From assembly GCA_002291925.1 (NCBI GenBank), contig DBAY01000014.1:1-48653 (forward strand): a stretch of 48,653 nt of DNA. Reading direction: 5' to 3'. Of this stretch, positions 45,131-48,653 are shown one piece after another. The translations under genes were made by a program, and so were the position numbers. A model generated the notes under the pieces. That model was not told the origin of the DNA. It made no database searches and saw only the letters and a program-made list of their open reading frames with translations. This stretch comes from Alphaproteobacteria bacterium UBA998. GTDB taxonomy: Bacteria; Pseudomonadota; Alphaproteobacteria; Rickettsiales; UBA998. The stretch's first letter is position 1. Each line of letters starts with the position of its first letter.

Positions 45131-45541
45131 TTACCTTTCTGCAGCGGCGGAACGGTTGGACGCATTGGCGCGTTCCGCCCATGATTGCGGTGCGGGCTCC
45201 ATCCCGGCACGGATCATGACCGGGGAGTGGCTGGTCTGCTGCCGATGGATCAGCTTTTGGGCAATGGGAAGGTTAGTGCTGTCGCCGGGGAGTTGGTTAC
45301 GGAAGGCAAAAGCCTCCCCCAGCGCCTGCGCTTGGCCCGCCGCATGTTTGTTCAGCCAGCCCTCGATGGCAGGAAGCGCATCCGGGCGGTTTCCTGTCAC
45401 AAGAGTAAGGTTTCCGCCTCGGGGTGGCGTGAAATCGGTGTCACTGAACGAGATAGCCAGCGTATTGTGCGTCTTGCGGTTATGGATGACATGCAGGCGG
45501 GCGTAGTTGCCATCCTTGGCCCGGCAGAACATGGTGGTCAT
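45131..45541 (-). CDS. Hypothetical protein, probably 5'-frameshifted
   Basis: 136 residues as read from ATG 45541; not recognised. The frame stays open upstream to 45616 and reads KLIPAAATFHDDRQSGLC before that ATG, which looks coding. A better start exists in another frame: ATG 45627 after AAGGTGA, reading MIFENWPAKIES and then TGA (45589-45591). Adding one base in GAAAGC (45592-45597) would join MIFENWPAKIE to KLIPAAAT. So the gene likely began at 45627 and carries a one-base loss. The protein has an RxxKTHNTLAISFSD beta segment and a Ser/Ala-rich tail. Confidence 0.5.
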   Translation of the reverse strand: MTTMFCRAKDGNYARLHVIHNRKTHNTLAISFSDTDFTPPRGGNLTLVTGNRPDALPAIEGWLNKHAAGQAQALGEAFAFRNQLPGDSTNLPIAQKLIHRQQTSHSPVMIRAGMEPAPQSWAERANASNRSAAAER

Positions 45542-45616
45542 GCAAAGACCGCTCTGGCGATCGTCATGAAAGGTAGCGGCAGCAGGAATCAGCTTTCGAT
45601 CTTTGCGGGCCAGTTC

Positions 45617-45841
45617 TCAAATATCATCACTCACCTTGCTGGCGGCTTTCAGGAACGGCCCGGCCAGATGCGGCATGCTGAGCGTCCCCAGCACACGATC
45701 CAGATCCACCAGTTGCTCTGGGGGATTACTGGCGGCGAATGTGCGAATGTCCTGGGCCTCCGGATGATCGGGGGCCGTACTGCGGCTGATAGCCAGTGCC
45801 TCGTGGACGTACTGTCCGCTGATCACCCGCTCCGGTGTCAC
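45617..45841 (-). CDS. Small hypothetical protein between the AAA+ gene and the next ORF
   Basis: 74 residues from GTG 45841, without a good ribosome site; another GTG at about 45826 has GGAG close upstream. It is in the same frame as the AAA+ gene and starts 24 bases after its TAA, so translation by re-initiation is plausible. Sequence is ordered (QLVDLDRVLGTLSMPHLAG) but unknown. Its stop overlaps the likely start (45627) of the next gene. Confidence 0.4.
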   Translation of the reverse strand: MTPERVISGQYVHEALAISRSTAPDHPEAQDIRTFAASNPPEQLVDLDRVLGTLSMPHLAGPFLKAASKVSDDI

Positions 45842-45865
45842 GGCAAGGACAGGCGCGCTGACGGT

Positions 45866-47341
45866 TTACTCGGCACGTATCTCCGGATCACTCACTGACA
45901 GTGAGGCGAGAAAAGCCTCCACCTGCTGCGAGGTGATGCCCTCGAAATCTGGGTAGCGCGCTTTCAGCAACTGGTTGATCGTATGCCGCGCGGCTTCCGT
46001 TTCGGCATTGCCGGGAGCTGACTTCTCCGAATGAATGTTGAGACCCTGCAGAACAGAATCCGGCCCAAGGATGCCCGCCTCCGTCCATACGCGGCGAAGA
46101 TGCTTGTAGAGTTCCGGGCGGCGTACGCCATCAAAGGTAGCGCCGGCCACATTGTCAATCCACCGTTCAGCCACTGCCCGGATACGGTCACCCAGATGTT
46201 CTGCGGGATTTTCCTTCGTCGGCGCCACCGCAGGCATGCTCCAGTCGGAAAAATCAGCGCCCTGCGTTTCGGTGGCGGGCACGCTTTCTATGTTGCGCTC
46301 TATCGCCTCCTTGAGAAGCCGGATAGCGTCACGCGGTGTCACGCGCGGTGCCGGGTCCCCAGGGTTTTCGACTTCCGCACGCAGTTTAATCATCTCGCCC
46401 TTCTGCAAAGTGCGCGACTCCGGGTTCAGAAGTTGCTGTGATTGGTGGTATGCTTTTGCCAGCGCCTGTGAGGCTGCGATGACAGCGGGGTAATGCTCCA
46501 ATAAAAGGCTCTGCATGGGGGGAACACCCGCCGCGCCCGTGGTGCGGATGCTTCGCAGGTTGCTTTTGAAGCGAACGGGGTTGGCGACCTCCCACGTCTG
46601 ACTATTGGCTTCACCCGCCACCATCCGGCCCTTCTCAAGGCGTGCCAGCGTGGTAACCGGGACACCGGTCAGTATCTGCGCAATGCGGTGTGCCCAGTCA
46701 TCTTCGGTGAATGAAGGGATTTCCATTTTGTACACCCGGCTTTCCAGCGAGGTGGAAAGGGGATTAACGTGCAGCCCATCCTTGGGCTTGTTAGACGTCA
46801 TGATGACACGTGGGATGTCACCATGCCGCAAGGTGAACTGACCGAGATTGCCAAGGGATACGGTAAGCTCAGGGATTTCACCGTTGATGACCCGCCAGAC
46901 TTGCTGCAGGGGACCTTCCGTTCCCGGCTTGCGCCCTGCAAATTCATCAATGACCAAAAGACGGTGTTCCATGGCCGCGCGGATAAGCGGTTCCGGCACA
47001 TCCTTGAAGCCGACGCGCAAACCGCCATTCCATTCCTGGTAGCTTTTGATGGAGGCAAAAACAGAATCGATTTTCTCACGCGAAATATTGCTCTCTTGGA
47101 GACCTCTCCAGTCAAAGCGTTTGCCGCCTTCCTCCTCGTGCAGCAGCGAATATGTCTCGCCATTCTTCTCCACTGTCAACTCACGGAGTGCGCGCAGCGA
47201 AGGCTCGGTCATGGTGCCGTCCCGCAGCGCTACATTAATGCGAGAGACAAGGTCGCTGGAGGCATTGGAGTCAAACACAGTTTCGTAAAGCAGCGATTCC
47301 AGATTCTTGCCACCGGCATCAGTAATGACCCTACGGGACAC
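45866..47341 (-). CDS. MoxR/CobS-like AAA+ ATPase, apparently lacking its Walker A region
   Basis: 491 residues from GTG 47341, which has no clear ribosome site. Walker B is LLVIDE (128-133), sensor 1 is MTSNKP (N184), and SRVYKM (R202) could be the arginine finger; this order fits AAA+ proteins that partner VWA proteins. A Walker A P-loop should lie before the LLYETVFDSN strand (residue ~17), but only DAGGKN is there and an in-frame TAG lies eight codons upstream. The N-terminus seems lost or replaced. GC content falls sharply just upstream, so a recombination join near 47.35 kb is possible. The C-terminal ~200 residues are helical and of unknown role. Probable partner of the VWA protein at 41411-43282. 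Confidence 0.72.
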   Translation of the reverse strand: MSRRVITDAGGKNLESLLYETVFDSNASSDLVSRINVALRDGTMTEPSLRALRELTVEKNGETYSLLHEEEGGKRFDWRGLQESNISREKIDSVFASIKSYQEWNGGLRVGFKDVPEPLIRAAMEHRLLVIDEFAGRKPGTEGPLQQVWRVINGEIPELTVSLGNLGQFTLRHGDIPRVIMTSNKPKDGLHVNPLSTSLESRVYKMEIPSFTEDDWAHRIAQILTGVPVTTLARLEKGRMVAGEANSQTWEVANPVRFKSNLRSIRTTGAAGVPPMQSLLLEHYPAVIAASQALAKAYHQSQQLLNPESRTLQKGEMIKLRAEVENPGDPAPRVTPRDAIRLLKEAIERNIESVPATETQGADFSDWSMPAVAPTKENPAEHLGDRIRAVAERWIDNVAGATFDGVRRPELYKHLRRVWTEAGILGPDSVLQGLNIHSEKSAPGNAETEAARHTINQLLKARYPDFEGITSQQVEAFLASLSVSDPEIRAE

Positions 47342-47398
47342 GCCGCCATATAATATCTTATTCTACATTATAACTTTTTCAAATAAGCCTTTGTCTAG

Positions 47399-47422
47399 AT
47401 ACCAACAAAAATACCAACAAAA
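47399..47422. repeat. Perfect 12-bp tandem repeat (ATACCAACAAAA x2)
   Basis: Copy 1 is 47399-47410 and copy 2 is 47411-47422, directly adjacent. It lies in the AT-rich gap between the AAA+ gene and the hsdR fragment, close to the composition change. Similar repeats stand near integrase attachment regions in some genomic islands (from memory). No integrase gene is in the window. Confidence 0.6.
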
Positions 47423-47462
47423 TGAGAATCTCGCTTTGCAGGAATGGAGATTAGGAAAATTA

Positions 47463-48626
47463 CTAAATTTGTCCGCCCACACCTTTATATTTCTCAACAA
47501 AGGCAGCTATTTTTTGAAAGACACTTTGTTTTCTATTTAGATACTGTGGATTCAAAGGACTCATTTTTGGCAGAATAGAATTCAATTCCGTACCATTGTC
47601 ACTAGCGAACTCACGTTTAATCGAGGCTGTGATGTAGCGTTTCGCTGCCACGGCATCGAGATTCTCAGAACTGATTAACTCTTCAACCTCACGTTTTTGC
47701 TCGGCCTGAGCATAAGCAAAAAATGCATCAATAACGCTAGCCTTATCGCCAATCTTATCAAGGTCAGTATAATTAATAAAATCTACTAGCAGACTCTCTT
47801 TTGCGCGGTTGCCTAAACTGGCTCGAATCAGGCGTCGCACATTTTCAACCAGTGCGACCTTGTCCTTAACCTTTTTATTATTCTCAAAAATCTGCTCCAA
47901 AATAAAATCAAGGTTAATCTCCTGAGATTTCAAAAGATCTACCTCGAAAACCACATCATTCCAATCGACTGTAGATTTCTCCTTCTCATTGGCAGCCTTC
48001 TCTCTACGCAGCCAATCCCGAATATCGTTGTAGGTAGATCGATAATCCTGAATTTTGCGCTCTGCAGGTATTTTGATCGCCTTAAGCGCGGCTAGATCTT
48101 CGTCGCTCAAATGATGTGCTGCCTTGAATGCTTCAACTGCAGCGGCATCACTCATATTAACATCTTGAAGCGCTCTCAGGCTCGCAAACTCATCGTAGTT
48201 TTGTAAAATATTCTCTACGCGCAGATATTCGCCAAACAATTTAGCAAAGGCTTTTTTGTCAGCTTCTTTTTCAATGGCATCAGGATTCGGGAATCGCTGT
48301 TCCAGCTCATTCACCACATCAATGAAGCCTCGACGTGCTTCGCCTGTGGCGGCATCAGCAAAGCCTTCCATGTACTCTTTGTAACTCTTCTCCAGCACTA
48401 CGTTTTTGGTATTCTTGTCACCAAACAAAGTGATGGCATCAATGGTCGCCTGCTCTAAATCCCGGAAGGTAACGATATTGCCAAAGGTTTTGGTCGCGTC
48501 ATAAATGCGGTTTGTACGCGAATAGGCCTGCATTAGGCCGTGGTAACGTAAGTTTTTATCTACAAACAGCGTGTTAAGAGTCGGCGCATCAAACCCTGTC
48601 AGGAACATTCCAACCACTATGAGCAA
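47463..48626 (-). CDS. hsdR: Type I restriction enzyme R subunit (HsdR), C-terminal fragment
   Basis: C-terminal part of the ATP-dependent translocase/endonuclease subunit of a type I restriction system. The first residues cover the end of the second helicase domain: GMFLTGFDAPTLNTLF and YHGLMQAYSRTNRIYD (motifs V-VI region), followed by the helical C-terminal domain typical of EcoR124-type HsdR. The first codon (TTG 48626) is not a true start, because the frame upstream still reads the conserved NNAEID segment and then meets an in-frame TAA at 48648-48650, three bases from the window end. So the gene is interrupted or the edge sequence is faulty. Codon use is AT-rich, unlike the rest of the window, suggesting acquisition. 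The nuclease and helicase domain 1 are outside the window. Confidence 0.85.
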   Translation of the reverse strand: MLIVVGMFLTGFDAPTLNTLFVDKNLRYHGLMQAYSRTNRIYDATKTFGNIVTFRDLEQATIDAITLFGDKNTKNVVLEKSYKEYMEGFADAATGEARRGFIDVVNELEQRFPNPDAIEKEADKKAFAKLFGEYLRVENILQNYDEFASLRALQDVNMSDAAAVEAFKAAHHLSDEDLAALKAIKIPAERKIQDYRSTYNDIRDWLRREKAANEKEKSTVDWNDVVFEVDLLKSQEINLDFILEQIFENNKKVKDKVALVENVRRLIRASLGNRAKESLLVDFINYTDLDKIGDKASVIDAFFAYAQAEQKREVEELISSENLDAVAAKRYITASIKREFASDNGTELNSILPKMSPLNPQYLNRKQSVFQKIAAFVEKYKGVGGQI

Positions 48627-48653
48627 ATCTATTTCGGCATTGTTCCATTAAGA

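Noticed and set aside
45131..47341. Reading the AAA+ gene and the next two ORFs as one protein with recoded stops, since all share a frame
   Set aside because: Two different stops (TAA and TGA) would both need read-through, there is no recoding signal, and a better start with a ribosome site (45627) lies in another frame.
41411..47341. Cobaltochelatase (CobS/CobT) for vitamin B12 synthesis
   Set aside because: No CobN or other cobalamin gene is present, and the ATPase lacks Walker A; only the domain types are shared.
47399..47422. Remnant CRISPR repeat
   Set aside because: Only two 12-bp copies, directly adjacent with no spacers.
1..48653. tRNA, rRNA, riboswitch or complete insertion sequence
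   Set aside because: I looked through the intergenic gaps on both strands and saw no cloverleaf, rRNA segment, known riboswitch core or transposase gene. A covariance-model search would be more sensitive.

Overview
The window is most likely from a Gram-negative bacterium of the Pseudomonadota, perhaps an alphaproteobacterium. The support is Sec and lipoprotein signals, an outer-membrane barrel, an RND efflux operon, GC-rich tightly packed genes, and palindromic elements between genes. The lineage call is an inference. No rRNA or tRNA gene was seen, and no stretch over about 300 bases lacks a gene.

Region 1 (about 0.1-22.6 kb) is a large alginate-type exopolysaccharide locus in three transcription units. 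The first plus-strand run is algX, algF, a giant Sel1-repeat protein and algL. The minus-strand run starts near 18.6 kb and reads alg8, alg44, an algG fused to a long TPR-like solenoid, a second Sel1 protein, algJ and algI. The second plus-strand run, divergent from alg8, is a Sel1-repeat lipoprotein (AlgK-like) and an outer-membrane beta-barrel (in the place of AlgE). Together they cover polymerisation (Alg8, with a c-di-GMP-type PilZ domain in Alg44), periplasmic epimerisation (AlgG), O-acetylation (AlgI, J, F, X), degradation of stray polymer (AlgL) and export. The catalytic and ligand motifs of these enzymes are visible. The precursor genes algD and algA are not in the window. The unusual feature is the scaffold: three Sel1 proteins of 1114, 739 and 745 residues, plus the solenoid fused to AlgG, where Pseudomonas uses one AlgK of about 475 residues.

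Region 2 (22.6-34 kb) holds signalling and housekeeping genes. These are a cNMP-domain histidine kinase overlapping a receiver/thioredoxin-reductase-like fusion that lacks the redox cysteines, a small unknown protein, a dicarboxylate/amino-acid symporter, a cNMP-FHA protein, a CPA2 antiporter, a Ser/Gly-rich protein, an RsbW-like ATPase, a DUF2231 membrane protein and a RumA-type RNA methyltransferase.

Region 3 (34-41.3 kb) has an AGE-family epimerase-like gene with a missing active-site His, divergent from a complete overlapping RND efflux operon (adaptor, pump, outer-membrane lipoprotein).

Region 4 (41.4-48.65 kb, minus strand) looks like an accessory island. In transcription order it has a broken type I restriction hsdR (AT-rich, at the window edge), a 12-bp tandem repeat, an AAA+ ATPase without a visible Walker A, three small unknown ORFs, an ankyrin protein, an HExxH protein and a CobT-like VWA protein. 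It carries several frame anomalies, including a U-UUU-UUG heptamer in exact phase. It is either an uncharacterised AAA/VWA/metallopeptidase module that uses frameshifting, or a decaying or mis-sequenced one.
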